Source: Desulfobacteraceae bacterium (GTDB lineage: Bacteria; Desulfobacterota; Desulfobacteria; Desulfobacterales; Desulfosalsimonadaceae). From it: DNA of 35,459 nt. The DNA lies in the NCBI GenBank assembly GCA_011390415.1, contig JAABSL010000044.1, positions 1 to 35,459 on the forward strand, read 5' to 3'. The position numbers and the translations under genes were made by a program. Positions 1-9,516 of this stretch are shown in pieces. The notes beneath the pieces are model-generated. The model saw only the letters and a list, made by a program, of their open reading frames with translations. It was not told the origin of the DNA and searched no databases. Each line of letters opens with the position of its first letter. Position 1 is the stretch's first letter.

Positions 1-507
1 ACGAAAGTATATTTAATTAAATATTCTACGTGGGGGCACCATTCACTGGCATTTTACGACGACGGATTATTGACAGAGTTCACTTACGGAGATTGGGAAT
101 TGTTTGCCCTGAACAAGAGGGATCCATGGACAGCGTTTAAAAACATGGCCTTTTTAACTCCGGGGTGTTTGGGAAGAAAATCCACTTCCTGGAAACCGGG
201 ACAACTGATTTGCGAGCGTTTCAAAGACTGCGAAATGGCTGTTTCTTTTTTCGCCCCTGCAGATAAAGTAAAAAAGCTGCATCATCAACTGCAGAATGCT
301 TACGAGGCCAAAGCTGAGACCGAACATTATAATCCGGGCGAACGTGTTTATTTTGTAAAACATGATGTGCCGTATTGGATTTTCCATAATTGTAACCATG
401 AACTGGCCGACTGGCTTAAAGACCTTGGGGCAGACGTTTCAGGCAGAGTATTTTATAAACCGGATTTTATCGGTGGAATGAAACCCAGACAGGAGCCATT
501 ACAATAA
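1..507 (+). CDS. 3' part of an unidentified protein, truncated by the window edge
   Basis: The reading frame is open from the first base, so the gene starts upstream of the window; a TTG at 70 is not needed as a start. About 168 residues are visible. The visible N-terminal part reads WGHHSLAFYDDG followed by EFTYGDWELFALN. This 'His near an acidic/Gly-rich turn, then YGDW' pattern recalls DUF2459-type and papain-like (NlpC/P60-like) hypothetical proteins, but the resemblance is loose and I do not assign a family. No membrane segment or Cys-rich motif is seen in the visible part. It ends with TAA 80 bases before the large activase gene on the same strand, so the two may be co-transcribed. Function unknown. 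Confidence 0.7.
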   Translation, partial: TKVYLIKYSTWGHHSLAFYDDGLLTEFTYGDWELFALNKRDPWTAFKNMAFLTPGCLGRKSTSWKPGQLICERFKDCEMAVSFFAPADKVKKLHHQLQNAYEAKAETEHYNPGERVYFVKHDVPYWIFHNCNHELADWLKDLGADVSGRVFYKPDFIGGMKPRQEPLQ

Positions 508-587
508 ATATCACCCGGCATGATATTAAACGCTCATCTGATAAAATGACTTAAATCTATTCGGATAGTAAGGGAGCAGCATAATAC

Positions 588-3500
588 ATGAAAGACGGCA
601 TGGTAAAAACAACGCCAGCAGGAAACGTAACAGCAGACGAAAAAAAAATGAGTCTCGGCATCTGCCTGGGCGCTTCCACCATATCCGTCGTACAGATGGA
701 GGCCACCAGAAACGGCCATCCAGCGGGCAGTTTCGGAAAAAACAATGGCACGCGAGTTGTCGATTATTCGGTCCATTACCATGGCGGCGACCCCAAGCAG
801 ACCATGCTGTCTGTTGTGGAAAATATCGATTTCAGTAAATTTGACAACATCGCGGTGACCGGAAGAAAATTTCATAAGTTCATCAACCTGTCCGCCATTT
901 CAGAGCCGGAAGCGGTTGAGCATGCGTTTAAGTTCATAAAACCCGAAGATGTTTCCTGCCCGGCGGTGGTTTCCGCCGGGGGCGAAACGTTCATGACCTA
1001 TGTACTGAACAGCAGCGGCAAAGTATCCAACGTGCTGACCGGCAATAAATGCGCTTCGGGCACCGGAGAGTTTTTTCTCCAGCAGTTACGTCGAATGGAC
1101 GTCTCTCTGGACGATTTAGAGGAGTGGATCGAGAATGAAGATCCTCACCATGTGTCGGGACGGTGTTCCGTGTTTTGCAAGTCGGACTGTACCCATGCCA
1201 CCAACAAGGGGATCCCGAAGTCAAAAGTCACGGCCGGCCTGTGCGTCATGATGTCTAACAAGATTCTGGAACTGTTGAAAAAAGTGGATCGCAAAAACAT
1301 CATGGTGACCGGCGGGACCGCATTGAACCGGATGATGATCAGCAACCTGAAGGCGGAAATACCCGGGCTGATTGTACCGGAAGAAGCGCCGTATTTTGAA
1401 GCAATGGGAACGGCTTTATGGGCATTGGACCACCAGACCGCACCGTTTCCCGGAAAAGACTCACTTTTCAGGACAGAGATTGAACCGTTTGAATCGTTGC
1501 CTCCCCTTGCAGACTTTGCGGACCAGGTGGAATTTAAATCCATTAAAACAGACAAAGCAAAAAAAGGCGATCAGTGTATCTTAGGTCTTGATGTGGGATC
1601 CACAACCACCAAGGCCGTGCTGCTGCGAAAAAATGACAATGCCATGCTGGCGTCCATCTACCTGAGGACCAACGGCGACCCGGTCGGCGCATCCCGGAAG
1701 TGTTACGAATCCATCCTTGAACAGGTGGCATCCGCTGTTGATCCGGAAAGTGTTAAAATTACAGGTCTTGGTGTCTGCGGTTCCGGCCGGCAGATCGCCG
1801 GACTTCATGCGATGACTGAGGGCGTGATCAACGAGATCATCGCGCACGCCGCCGCTGCCGTATTTTTTGATGACCAGGTGGATACGATTTTTGAAATCGG
1901 CGGCCAGGATGCCAAGTATACTTATATTACCAATGGCGTGTCTTCCGATTATGCGATGAATGAAGCATGCTCTGCCGGCACCGGATCATTTCTTGAAGAG
2001 TCCGCACTGGAATCACTGAATGTCGCCATGGAAGACATCGCGGATATTGCGATGAAAGGGAAACGCCCCCCGAACTTTAACGACCAGTGTGCCGCATTTG
2101 TCGCCTCGGATATCAAAAATGCGATTCATGAAGGTGTGGCGCACGAAGATATTGTTGCCGGGCTGGTCTATTCCATCTGCATGAACTATACAAACCGCGT
2201 CAAAGGAAACCGGCAGGTGGGCGAGAAAATTTTTATGCAGGGCGGCGTATGTTATAACCATGCCGTTCCGCTGGCCATGGCAGCCCTCGTGGGCAAACCG
2301 ATCATTGTCCCGCCGGAACCGGGACTGATGGGGGCTTTTGGCGTGGCGCTCGAGGTCAAAAATCGCATTGAAAACAACATCATGCCGGAGGGGCACTTTG
2401 ACCTCAACGCCCTTGTGGCGCGGGATGTAAGTTACGGTAAATCATTTATCTGCGGCGGCGGGAAAGAAAAATGTGACAGAAAATGCGACATTGCAATGAT
2501 CGAACTGGAGGGGGAAAAATATCCGTTTGGCGGCGCCTGTAACCGGTACTATAATTTAAGACGCAATATTTCATATGATATTAAGACCCTTGACCTGGTC
2601 AAATTCCGCCAATCGCTTGTTTTTGATAAATATGGTGCGGCGCTGCCGGAAAATTCAAAATCTAAAGGCCGGGTGGCGATCAACCGAAGTTTTCTGGTGA
2701 ATACCTATTACCCGCTCTATTCAACATTTTTTTCCGAACTCGGATATGAAATTGTGCTGCCGGATACACCATCCCAGGAAGGGATCGACCGGAGGGGATC
2801 CGCGTTCTGCTATCCTGCGGAACTTTCCCACGGTTTTTTCTATTCAATAATCGAGGCCGGCGATTCACCGGATTTTATATTTCTCCCGCATTTTAAAACC
2901 ATCCCCGCTTCCAACGAAGAAGCAAGCTCCCTGTTATGTCCGTTTGTCCAGGGCGAAACCTTCTTTCTGCAGACCACTTTCAGGGATCCGCTTGAAAAAT
3001 TAAAAGCAATGGGAAAGCAGGTTCTGGCGCCGCTTTTGGATTTGAGGACAGGCATTGATGCCGCACTGGCGCAGTTTGTTGAAACTGCGATAAAGATGGG
3101 GGAAACAAAGAAGGCTGCCGCAGCTGCGTTTAAAAAAGCGGCAGATGCCCAGAAGGCATGTTTTAACGAGATGAAGACAACCGGTAAACGCGTGATGGCC
3201 GAGTTGGAATCCGATCCGGACAGGACCGCCGTCGTTCTGTTCGCCAGATCCTATAACGGGTATGTGGGGGAAGCCAATATGGGCATACCGCACAAACTGG
3301 TATCGCGCGGGGTCCAGGTCATTCCTATCGACTTTCTCAGCGTTGATGATGAAAGGGATAAAAAACACATGTACTGGGGCACCGGTCAGCTGATAATAAA
3401 GGCGGCCCGCTTTGTTAAAAAACATCCCCAGCTGTTCGGCACCTACATCACCAATTTTTCCTGCGGTCCGGATTCCTTTCTCATCGGTTATTTCAGAAAC

Positions 3501-5015
3501 ATCATGGGCAAAAAACCGTCCCTGACACTGGAACTTGACAGTCATTCCGCAGACGCGGGCCTTGAAACCCGTATCGAAGCCTATCTGGATATTGTTGCGA
3601 CCTACCGGCAGCTCAACGGGCGTGAGAATGCCCCGGAAAAAAAGGCTGCATACAGAACTGCCGAGGTCTCCATTGAAAAGGGAATTCTGATGGTGACCAC
3701 CTCATCCGGAAAAACCCTTCCCTTGACGGATCCGTCGGTTACGTTACTTTTTCCATCAGTGGGCCGTATTGCCGGAGAAGCCCTGGGGGCTTCCTTTAAA
3801 TCCAAGGGGTTTCATACGTTCGTTCATCCGCCGTCGGACGAAACCATTCTGCGGCTCGGCAGGGCCAACACCAGCTGCAAAGAGTGCCTGCCGCTGGTGC
3901 TGACAAGCGGATCATTGCTGAATTATATTCAAAACCATAAAAAAGACGGAGAAATTGTTGTTTACTTCATGCCCACCGGCTCGGGACCTTGCCGGTTCGG
4001 CCAGTATTATGTTTTTATGGAGGATCTGCTCAAACGATTAAATATCCCGGATGTGGCGCTGCTGTCCCCTTCATCTGAAAACAGTTACGGCGGGTTTGGC
4101 ACGGATCTTCAGCTGAAGGTCTGGTCGGCAGTAATTGTGTCGGATGCCATGGAAGACATACGCTCCATGATTCTCGCAAATGCCGTGGATGTGGATGCGG
4201 CAATGAACATATTTGAAGCGGAATGGGAACAGATACTAAATGCCCTCGCAGCAGAAAATTTTTCAGAAATGGAACGGCAGCTTGAAAAATCAAGCTGGAA
4301 TTTAAAAGAAATTCCCATGAAACGGCCGCTGGCAGATGTTCCGGTAATTTTTCTGTCAGGGGAGATGTTTGTCAGGCGCGACGGCTTATCGCGCCGGTAT
4401 CTGACAGAAAATCTGGCTAAACGGGGGTTTGCCACAATCTGTGCGCCCATCGCGGAATGGATGATTTATTCAGACTACCTGGTGGATAAAAAGCTGGTCT
4501 ATATGTCCATGACGATTCTGGAAAAACTGGGATTCATGATAAAAAAAAGAGTCATGGCAAGACATGAAAGACGCATGAAAAACCTGCTGGGCAAATCAGG
4601 GCTTGTGCATGCGGAGATGGTTGATATCAATAGCATCATCGATAACGCCACACCCTATGTTTCCCCCAACCTGACGGGGGAAGTGATCCTTACTGTCGGA
4701 AGTGCAATTACGGAAGTTGCAGGCCAGGCATGTGGTGTTATTGCCATCGGACCTTTCGGCTGCATGCCCAACCGGATGTCCGAGGCGATATTAAACGAAG
4801 CCATGAACCGGGAAGACAAGCTGGCAGCTGATCCGAAAAACATTCAGCTCAAGTCAATCCTTAAAGATGTTGAGGAGCTTCCGTTTCTGGCCATTGAAAG
4901 TGATGGGTCGCCATTTCCCCAATTAATTCATGCAAAGCTCGAAGCCTTTTGCCTGAGGGCAGAACGGCTGCATGAACAGATGGTGAAAATCCGGCAAACA
5001 GGTCCATTTTTTTGA
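588..5015 (+). CDS. Fused acyl-CoA dehydratase/benzoyl-CoA reductase-type activase (tandem BadF/BcrA ATPase domains plus DUF2229 and D-component-like region)
   Basis: This 1475-residue protein joins two ASKHA-fold ATPase domains (about 22-300 and 330-600) to a long C-terminal half. That half resembles the DUF2229 and 2-hydroxyglutaryl-CoA dehydratase D-component-like families that accompany activases. Family members use ATP to drive low-potential electron transfer from a [4Fe-4S] cluster at a dimer interface. The second domain has a good phosphate loop (DVGSTTTK, about 336) and cysteines C461 and C501, 40 residues apart, close to the HgdC cluster ligands. The first domain keeps a Cys pair (C155, C193) but its loop reads CLGASTISV and lacks the Asp, so it may not hydrolyse ATP. 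ATG at 588 follows AGGGAG at good spacing. The real substrate protein is unknown; no dehydratase or reductase subunits are adjacent. Confidence 0.9.
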   Translation: MKDGMVKTTPAGNVTADEKKMSLGICLGASTISVVQMEATRNGHPAGSFGKNNGTRVVDYSVHYHGGDPKQTMLSVVENIDFSKFDNIAVTGRKFHKFINLSAISEPEAVEHAFKFIKPEDVSCPAVVSAGGETFMTYVLNSSGKVSNVLTGNKCASGTGEFFLQQLRRMDVSLDDLEEWIENEDPHHVSGRCSVFCKSDCTHATNKGIPKSKVTAGLCVMMSNKILELLKKVDRKNIMVTGGTALNRMMISNLKAEIPGLIVPEEAPYFEAMGTALWALDHQTAPFPGKDSLFRTEIEPFESLPPLADFADQVEFKSIKTDKAKKGDQCILGLDVGSTTTKAVLLRKNDNAMLASIYLRTNGDPVGASRKCYESILEQVASAVDPESVKITGLGVCGSGRQIAGLHAMTEGVINEIIAHAAAAVFFDDQVDTIFEIGGQDAKYTYITNGVSSDYAMNEACSAGTGSFLEESALESLNVAMEDIADIAMKGKRPPNFNDQCAAFVASDIKNAIHEGVAHEDIVAGLVYSICMNYTNRVKGNRQVGEKIFMQGGVCYNHAVPLAMAALVGKPIIVPPEPGLMGAFGVALEVKNRIENNIMPEGHFDLNALVARDVSYGKSFICGGGKEKCDRKCDIAMIELEGEKYPFGGACNRYYNLRRNISYDIKTLDLVKFRQSLVFDKYGAALPENSKSKGRVAINRSFLVNTYYPLYSTFFSELGYEIVLPDTPSQEGIDRRGSAFCYPAELSHGFFYSIIEAGDSPDFIFLPHFKTIPASNEEASSLLCPFVQGETFFLQTTFRDPLEKLKAMGKQVLAPLLDLRTGIDAALAQFVETAIKMGETKKAAAAAFKKAADAQKACFNEMKTTGKRVMAELESDPDRTAVVLFARSYNGYVGEANMGIPHKLVSRGVQVIPIDFLSVDDERDKKHMYWGTGQLIIKAARFVKKHPQLFGTYITNFSCGPDSFLIGYFRNIMGKKPSLTLELDSHSADAGLETRIEAYLDIVATYRQLNGRENAPEKKAAYRTAEVSIEKGILMVTTSSGKTLPLTDPSVTLLFPSVGRIAGEALGASFKSKGFHTFVHPPSDETILRLGRANTSCKECLPLVLTSGSLLNYIQNHKKDGEIVVYFMPTGSGPCRFGQYYVFMEDLLKRLNIPDVALLSPSSENSYGGFGTDLQLKVWSAVIVSDAMEDIRSMILANAVDVDAAMNIFEAEWEQILNALAAENFSEMERQLEKSSWNLKEIPMKRPLADVPVIFLSGEMFVRRDGLSRRYLTENLAKRGFATICAPIAEWMIYSDYLVDKKLVYMSMTILEKLGFMIKKRVMARHERRMKNLLGKSGLVHAEMVDINSIIDNATPYVSPNLTGEVILTVGSAITEVAGQACGVIAIGPFGCMPNRMSEAILNEAMNREDKLAADPKNIQLKSILKDVEELPFLAIESDGSPFPQLIHAKLEAFCLRAERLHEQMVKIRQTGPFF

Positions 5016-5093
5016 CTCATCATGGATGCCCTGCCCGGTATGCTCAAATTCCAAGGTCCGAATACGTTGCCGAAAATTACTGCAATGCTGCCG

Positions 5094-6878
5094 TCAGTCT
5101 TCTCCCGCCAAAAACGCCTCATCAAATTGAACCGATGCCGGTTTCGGCGGGAGCAGTGTCTTCATCTCAATGGCGTCGTTTAACATCGCCTTTGAATCTT
5201 CATCAATCCACCAATACCAGAGCGCACTGCTTTCATCTCCGTACTTGGAGAGAACCGTCGGCGGCGTGCCGAATTTGTTCCAGTACAGCAACCGGGTGTA
5301 ATCAATATTCCAGAGCAGCACATAGGGATATTCCTGATAAATCAGCTGATCGATTTCGCGGTAGATGTCATTTCGCTTTTCAATGTCAAAAATGGTTTTT
5401 TGTTTTTCGATCAGCGCATCCACGGTTTTGTTCTTAAATCCGGTAATATTATTGCCGCTGTTTCGGTCGGCTTCCGCGGACAGCCACATGCTTTCCGGGT
5501 CTTTAAAAACGCCGGAACTCCAGGATGCCCAGGTCATCTGATAATTGAATTCTTCCATGTCTCTGGCCCAGGCGGCCCAGTCCTTTTTGTCAATGCGCAT
5601 TTCAATACCCGCATCCTTGAGATCTTCGGCATAAATGGACAGAAACTTTTCAGAAGACGCATCCCGGGTGAGGAATTGAAATGAAAATTTATTTCCGTCT
5701 TTTTCAAGATATCCGGTGTCCGGATTGACCGCCCATCCGGCCTGCTTGAGCAGGGCCCTGGCTTTTTTCCGGTTGAGCTCAATGGCCGGATTGGGGCAGG
5801 GAATGGCATCGGAATACAGGTCTTCAAAGTAGGATTGATGAAGAAAATACTGGCCGTACATGAGTGTCTGGTTCATTTTTTCCCGGTCCAGGAGAAACGC
5901 CATGGCTTTTCTCACCAGAATGTCATCAAACGGCGGCTTGCGCATATTCATGGCAAACCCCTGAAACCCGACCGGTTTGTGATTGTGGATTTTCTGCTTG
6001 ATAATATGATTTTTGATGAACACCTCTCCCCCGGTTTCATTGATCCAGATCCGGGACGTATACACCGGGAAAAGATCGATGATGCCTTTTTTAAATGCTT
6101 CAAAGGCGTTGGTCCGTTCGGCAAAAAACTTATAGGTAATGGTGTCAAAGTTGCCTTTGTTGCGGGAAGACGCGGCATCAATGTGCCACCAGTCGGACCG
6201 CCGGTTCAGTTTCAGCAATACCCCTTCGTCGATTCTCCCCAACTGGCAGGGACCGGAGACCACGGGAAATTCAAAGTTAATGGTATTAAAATCCACATTC
6301 TGATACGCGGCCCTGCATAAAATTTGAAATCCGCTGGCCGCCAGCAGATTTTTCCAGTGAATCTCTTTGGCGGTAAACCGGATGGTGTGTTGATCCACAA
6401 CTTCCGGCGGGGTAAATCGTTCCATGTTGATTTTATGGGGGCCGGTCATATTTTTCGGATCTAAAATAACATCATAGGTCCATTTGACGTCTTCGGCGGT
6501 AACCGGTGTGCCGTCGCTCCAGCGTGCTTTGGGATTGATATGGAAGGTAAATGTTTTTTTGTCATCAGAGATGGTCCATTTATCGGCCAGTCCGGGTTCA
6601 TATTTCATGGTCAGGGGATTTAATGTCAGCAGCGACTCGAAAAGGGCGCCAAAAACCTCGGCTGACAGGACATTGTTGTCCAGATAATAATTCAGGCTTT
6701 TGGGGTATTGCCCGCCAAACACGGAAATTTCGCCGCCCACCCGGGCATTTTCATCGGCAAGGGGATCCGGCCGGTCTTTCCATGTTTTTTCGGGAAACAC
6801 CTGGTCTCCCCATGCCGTGCCGGCCAATAAAAAAATCAGACCAAAGATAACGATCAATGATTGCATGGCGTTTTTCAT
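5094..6878 (-). CDS. Periplasmic solute-binding protein family 5 (DppA/OppA/YejA-like)
   Basis: 594 residues with a clear signal peptide: a charged start, the hydrophobic run LIVIFGLIFLLAG, and probable cleavage after TAWG near residue 24. The mature protein has the SBP_bac_5 pattern: GLADKWTISDDKKTFTF, then SDGTPVTAEDVKWTYD (about 120-140), and later VRKAMAFLLDREK. It should bind peptides or similar ligands for an ABC importer, but no permease or ATPase is in the window, so it is an orphan here. The gene begins 6 bases after dapB and its AAGGGGG ribosome-binding site lies in the dapB end, which suggests translational coupling. Because dapB and murU-amgK lie just upstream, a murein-peptide ligand is a reasonable guess but is not shown by the sequence. 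Confidence 0.9.
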   Translation of the reverse strand: MKNAMQSLIVIFGLIFLLAGTAWGDQVFPEKTWKDRPDPLADENARVGGEISVFGGQYPKSLNYYLDNNVLSAEVFGALFESLLTLNPLTMKYEPGLADKWTISDDKKTFTFHINPKARWSDGTPVTAEDVKWTYDVILDPKNMTGPHKINMERFTPPEVVDQHTIRFTAKEIHWKNLLAASGFQILCRAAYQNVDFNTINFEFPVVSGPCQLGRIDEGVLLKLNRRSDWWHIDAASSRNKGNFDTITYKFFAERTNAFEAFKKGIIDLFPVYTSRIWINETGGEVFIKNHIIKQKIHNHKPVGFQGFAMNMRKPPFDDILVRKAMAFLLDREKMNQTLMYGQYFLHQSYFEDLYSDAIPCPNPAIELNRKKARALLKQAGWAVNPDTGYLEKDGNKFSFQFLTRDASSEKFLSIYAEDLKDAGIEMRIDKKDWAAWARDMEEFNYQMTWASWSSGVFKDPESMWLSAEADRNSGNNITGFKNKTVDALIEKQKTIFDIEKRNDIYREIDQLIYQEYPYVLLWNIDYTRLLYWNKFGTPPTVLSKYGDESSALWYWWIDEDSKAMLNDAIEMKTLLPPKPASVQFDEAFLAGED

Positions 6879-6884
6879 GAAATA

Positions 6885-7715
6885 TTATCCCCCTTTCAGA
6901 ACATCGATCATTGTATAGACGCTGCCGGCGGACCCGGCATTGATTTTTTTCTGCAAAAACAGAACTGCATCAAAGGTTCCCTGGGAATAGATATCCCGGC
7001 CGTTGATATTGTGCGAAAAACTGAATTGAGCGGTTTTGTCCGGTGCATCCAACGTATAGGTATGCCAGGCATGGCCGCCAAGATATGCTTCGGGTATTTT
7101 TAATTCTTTTTGCTGAATTTCAGGGTCCCGGATTTTGATGATCTGGTTTTCCCCAAAATCGATCCCGAGTTTATTGAAATATCGGACCATGGCCTTGGCC
7201 GTGCCGCTGGTGTCCACTTTGGTCTGCTGATGGCTTTCCCGGATTTCAAGCCGATATCCGGCGAACAGGCCGGGAAAATTTTCCGCGGCATATGCCATCA
7301 TGGCCTGGAACCCCACGATCTGTTTGGCCATGTTCGGCGCAATCACCGCGGAAATGGATGAACTGAGAACGCTCTGTTCAAGCTGCTCCCGGTCGCCGCC
7401 TGTTGTGCCCATGACAAATGGCAGATTATGCCGGCAGTAAAACTCCGCATTGTCGTTGACTGCCGCCGGCAATGTAAAGTCAACCGTGATAAAGAATCCT
7501 TCGGCCTGCTTGATTTTCTGAATTTCGTCATCCCGCACATCCGGCCTGACCAGCCGGACGGAAAATCCGTCCATCAGACAGGTTGAATCAGCGATGTCCG
7601 GCCCGGTAAAGGAAAAGGGCACCAGCTCAAATCTGTCGTCGGCCAGCACATGGTTTGCGATACTGCCGGCCACCTGGCCCGGCAGCCCGTTGATCATAAC
7701 TTTTAATCGGTTCAT
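6885..7715 (-). CDS. dapB: 4-hydroxy-tetrahydrodipicolinate reductase, plant-like type
   Basis: 276 residues. DapB reduces the tetrahydrodipicolinate precursor with NAD(P)H in the diaminopimelate/lysine pathway, in the cytoplasm. Visible elements are an N-terminal nucleotide-binding turn (MINGLPGQVAG, residues 7-17), GTTGGDREQL (103-112), APNMAKQ (126-132) and the active-site segment ESHQQTKVDTSGTAK (160-174). The last replaces the usual bacterial EIHHxxKxDAPSGTA; K166 would be the catalytic lysine. The SHQ..K.DTSGTAKA form is the one I associate with plant-type DapB. The ATG follows AAAGGAT. The gene sits 20 bases after murU-amgK and 6 bases before the binding-protein gene, consistent with one operon. 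Confidence 0.88.
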   Translation of the reverse strand: MNRLKVMINGLPGQVAGSIANHVLADDRFELVPFSFTGPDIADSTCLMDGFSVRLVRPDVRDDEIQKIKQAEGFFITVDFTLPAAVNDNAEFYCRHNLPFVMGTTGGDREQLEQSVLSSSISAVIAPNMAKQIVGFQAMMAYAAENFPGLFAGYRLEIRESHQQTKVDTSGTAKAMVRYFNKLGIDFGENQIIKIRDPEIQQKELKIPEAYLGGHAWHTYTLDAPDKTAQFSFSHNINGRDIYSQGTFDAVLFLQKKINAGSAGSVYTMIDVLKGG

Positions 7716-7735
7716 TGTTTATCCTTTGAAAATGC

Positions 7736-9442
7736 TTAATCTCTTGCGTGTAATAATATCAAAGCGTTTTTAACGGTTTCTGTCAATAATGGAAATGCAG
7801 GTGTCTCTGAAGACTCAAGGCGAAGGTTCAGATTTTTTAATGCAACGGGGATAAATTGTTCAAAAAAGGGCTTGTGCTTAATTTTTGACAGGCAGCCGAA
7901 GGCCCCTAAAGACTGCAATATCCGCGTGATCGAACAATACCGGTATCCGGCAATAAACTTTAATTTTTCACTTGATATCAGTCGGGCCAGTTTTTCGGTG
8001 CTGTAATCCAGCAGGTCATTTTGGATGGATTCGGTCAGATCAACATAAGGGTCTGTGAGCAGGGATGCCAGGTCATACTGAATCGGCCCGGTTCTGGCCC
8101 CCTGAAAGTCGATAAAAAATATCCGGCCCGCATGGATCATGATGTTTCTGGATTGCAGATCCCGGTGCATGAAACCGGTGACTGCATTTTCAAGGGTATG
8201 GTCGGCCAGGCATTGAAATTCCGCTGCCAGGTCCGCATAAGATATTTCCATATTCAGGCAGGTGTTCAAAAATGCGTCTACAAAATACCGGCATTCCTTG
8301 TCCAGAATCAAATCCCGGTCATATGCGCTGCTCTGATAGGTCCAGGCCGGATCAAATCCGTCTGCGCCGGATATGGACATGCGCAGAACCTGGTCGATGA
8401 CCTGCTGGTAAATCCGGATGATTTTCCGGGGGTCCGGCGTTTGGGCAATGACCGCCTGAAGATGGGTGTCTCCTAAATCTTCTACATAAACCTGTCCGGC
8501 GAAACCATCGGAATAAAAAATTTTCGGCACGGGAATATTTTGTTGAAACAGGTGGTTTCCGATGTTGACAAAAGAATCCACCTCCGCAATCCGGCTGTCT
8601 GCATTGATGCCATGGTCTCCCATGATCAGTCGGCGGCTGCCGGAGACCATCCGGTACCATCGCCGGTCGGATCCGTCTCCGGCCAGCAGGGTGCGTTCAA
8701 CCGGGGGGAATTTACTGGGGCCAAAGGCTTTTGCCAGAGCAATGGGCGCTGCGTGATCGTATACGGCCCGGGCATAACTTTCCGGCGTCCCGATATCCCG
8801 CCAATAATGATTTTTTGCCGTGTATGCCTTGATGGTCAGCCCGCTGCGGATCATTTTTTGATAGACATCAATACTGGACACCAGACCATCCTTTTCCGGG
8901 ATATGGTCCATGATCACGGGCGCCAGCACCTGTATGCCGGTAAATGCCCGGCAGCAGACATTCGGCGGCAGGTTTTGACCCGTGCCGGAAAACGCGAGGA
9001 TGTTGTCATTGTCATCGGTCCATACCTTGTTAAACATCGGATAGTCGTGCGTCACAAGGGTTGCGGGGTGGCCGTGCTGCCGGTGAAAATCAAAAACCGA
9101 TGAAACGTCAATATCAGTGACAATATCGCTGTTGATCACCAGAAACGGCTGGTCATCCAAAAAGTCGGCCACATTCCGGATGGCCCCGCCCGTGCCCAGG
9201 ATTCGTTCTTCGTAACGCGTGACCACCGGTATCGGATAATTCCGGCTTTTGATATAGGCGGTAATCTGCTGGTGCAGGTGGTGAACATTGATGATGATGG
9301 CGGTGATGCCCTGATCCATCAGCCGGCGGATGGTCAGATCAATCAAGGGCTGGCCGGCAACGGGAAACAGCGGCTTGGGAATATGGGTTGTGTGGGGCCG
9401 GAGACGGGTGCCGTATCCGGCGGCCAGGATAAGCGCTTTCAT
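7736..9442 (-). CDS. MurU-AmgK fusion: MurNAc/GlcNAc-1-phosphate uridylyltransferase joined to anomeric sugar kinase
   Basis: 568 residues. Residues 1 to about 235 form a sugar-nucleotidyltransferase with MKALILAAGYGTRLRPHT and PKPLFPVAGQPLI, and with LGTGGAIRN further in. Residues of about 245-568 form an aminoglycoside-phosphotransferase-fold kinase (COG3178) with GDGSDRRWYRM at its start, HRDLQSRNIM (about 424) as catalytic loop and FIDFQGAR (about 443) as metal-binding loop. In Pseudomonas these are separate neighbours: AmgK makes MurNAc-1-phosphate and MurU converts it to UDP-MurNAc, bypassing de novo synthesis. The length here equals the sum of the two. No clear Shine-Dalgarno precedes the ATG at 9442. 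Substrate assignment is by family; another hexose is possible. Confidence 0.85.
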   Translation of the reverse strand: MKALILAAGYGTRLRPHTTHIPKPLFPVAGQPLIDLTIRRLMDQGITAIIINVHHLHQQITAYIKSRNYPIPVVTRYEERILGTGGAIRNVADFLDDQPFLVINSDIVTDIDVSSVFDFHRQHGHPATLVTHDYPMFNKVWTDDNDNILAFSGTGQNLPPNVCCRAFTGIQVLAPVIMDHIPEKDGLVSSIDVYQKMIRSGLTIKAYTAKNHYWRDIGTPESYARAVYDHAAPIALAKAFGPSKFPPVERTLLAGDGSDRRWYRMVSGSRRLIMGDHGINADSRIAEVDSFVNIGNHLFQQNIPVPKIFYSDGFAGQVYVEDLGDTHLQAVIAQTPDPRKIIRIYQQVIDQVLRMSISGADGFDPAWTYQSSAYDRDLILDKECRYFVDAFLNTCLNMEISYADLAAEFQCLADHTLENAVTGFMHRDLQSRNIMIHAGRIFFIDFQGARTGPIQYDLASLLTDPYVDLTESIQNDLLDYSTEKLARLISSEKLKFIAGYRYCSITRILQSLGAFGCLSKIKHKPFFEQFIPVALKNLNLRLESSETPAFPLLTETVKNALILLHARD

Positions 9443-9516
9443 TGTAAATTTTTTATTTTATATAAGTAGGTGTTTAAGGCTGTGTTGTCCGGCGCAATCG
9501 GTTTTCAATGCCTTTG

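Noticed and set aside
5012-5437. Plus-strand frame of 141 codons after the activase
   Set aside because: It overlaps the end of the binding-protein gene in antisense, lacks a ribosome-binding site and has a shuffled composition.
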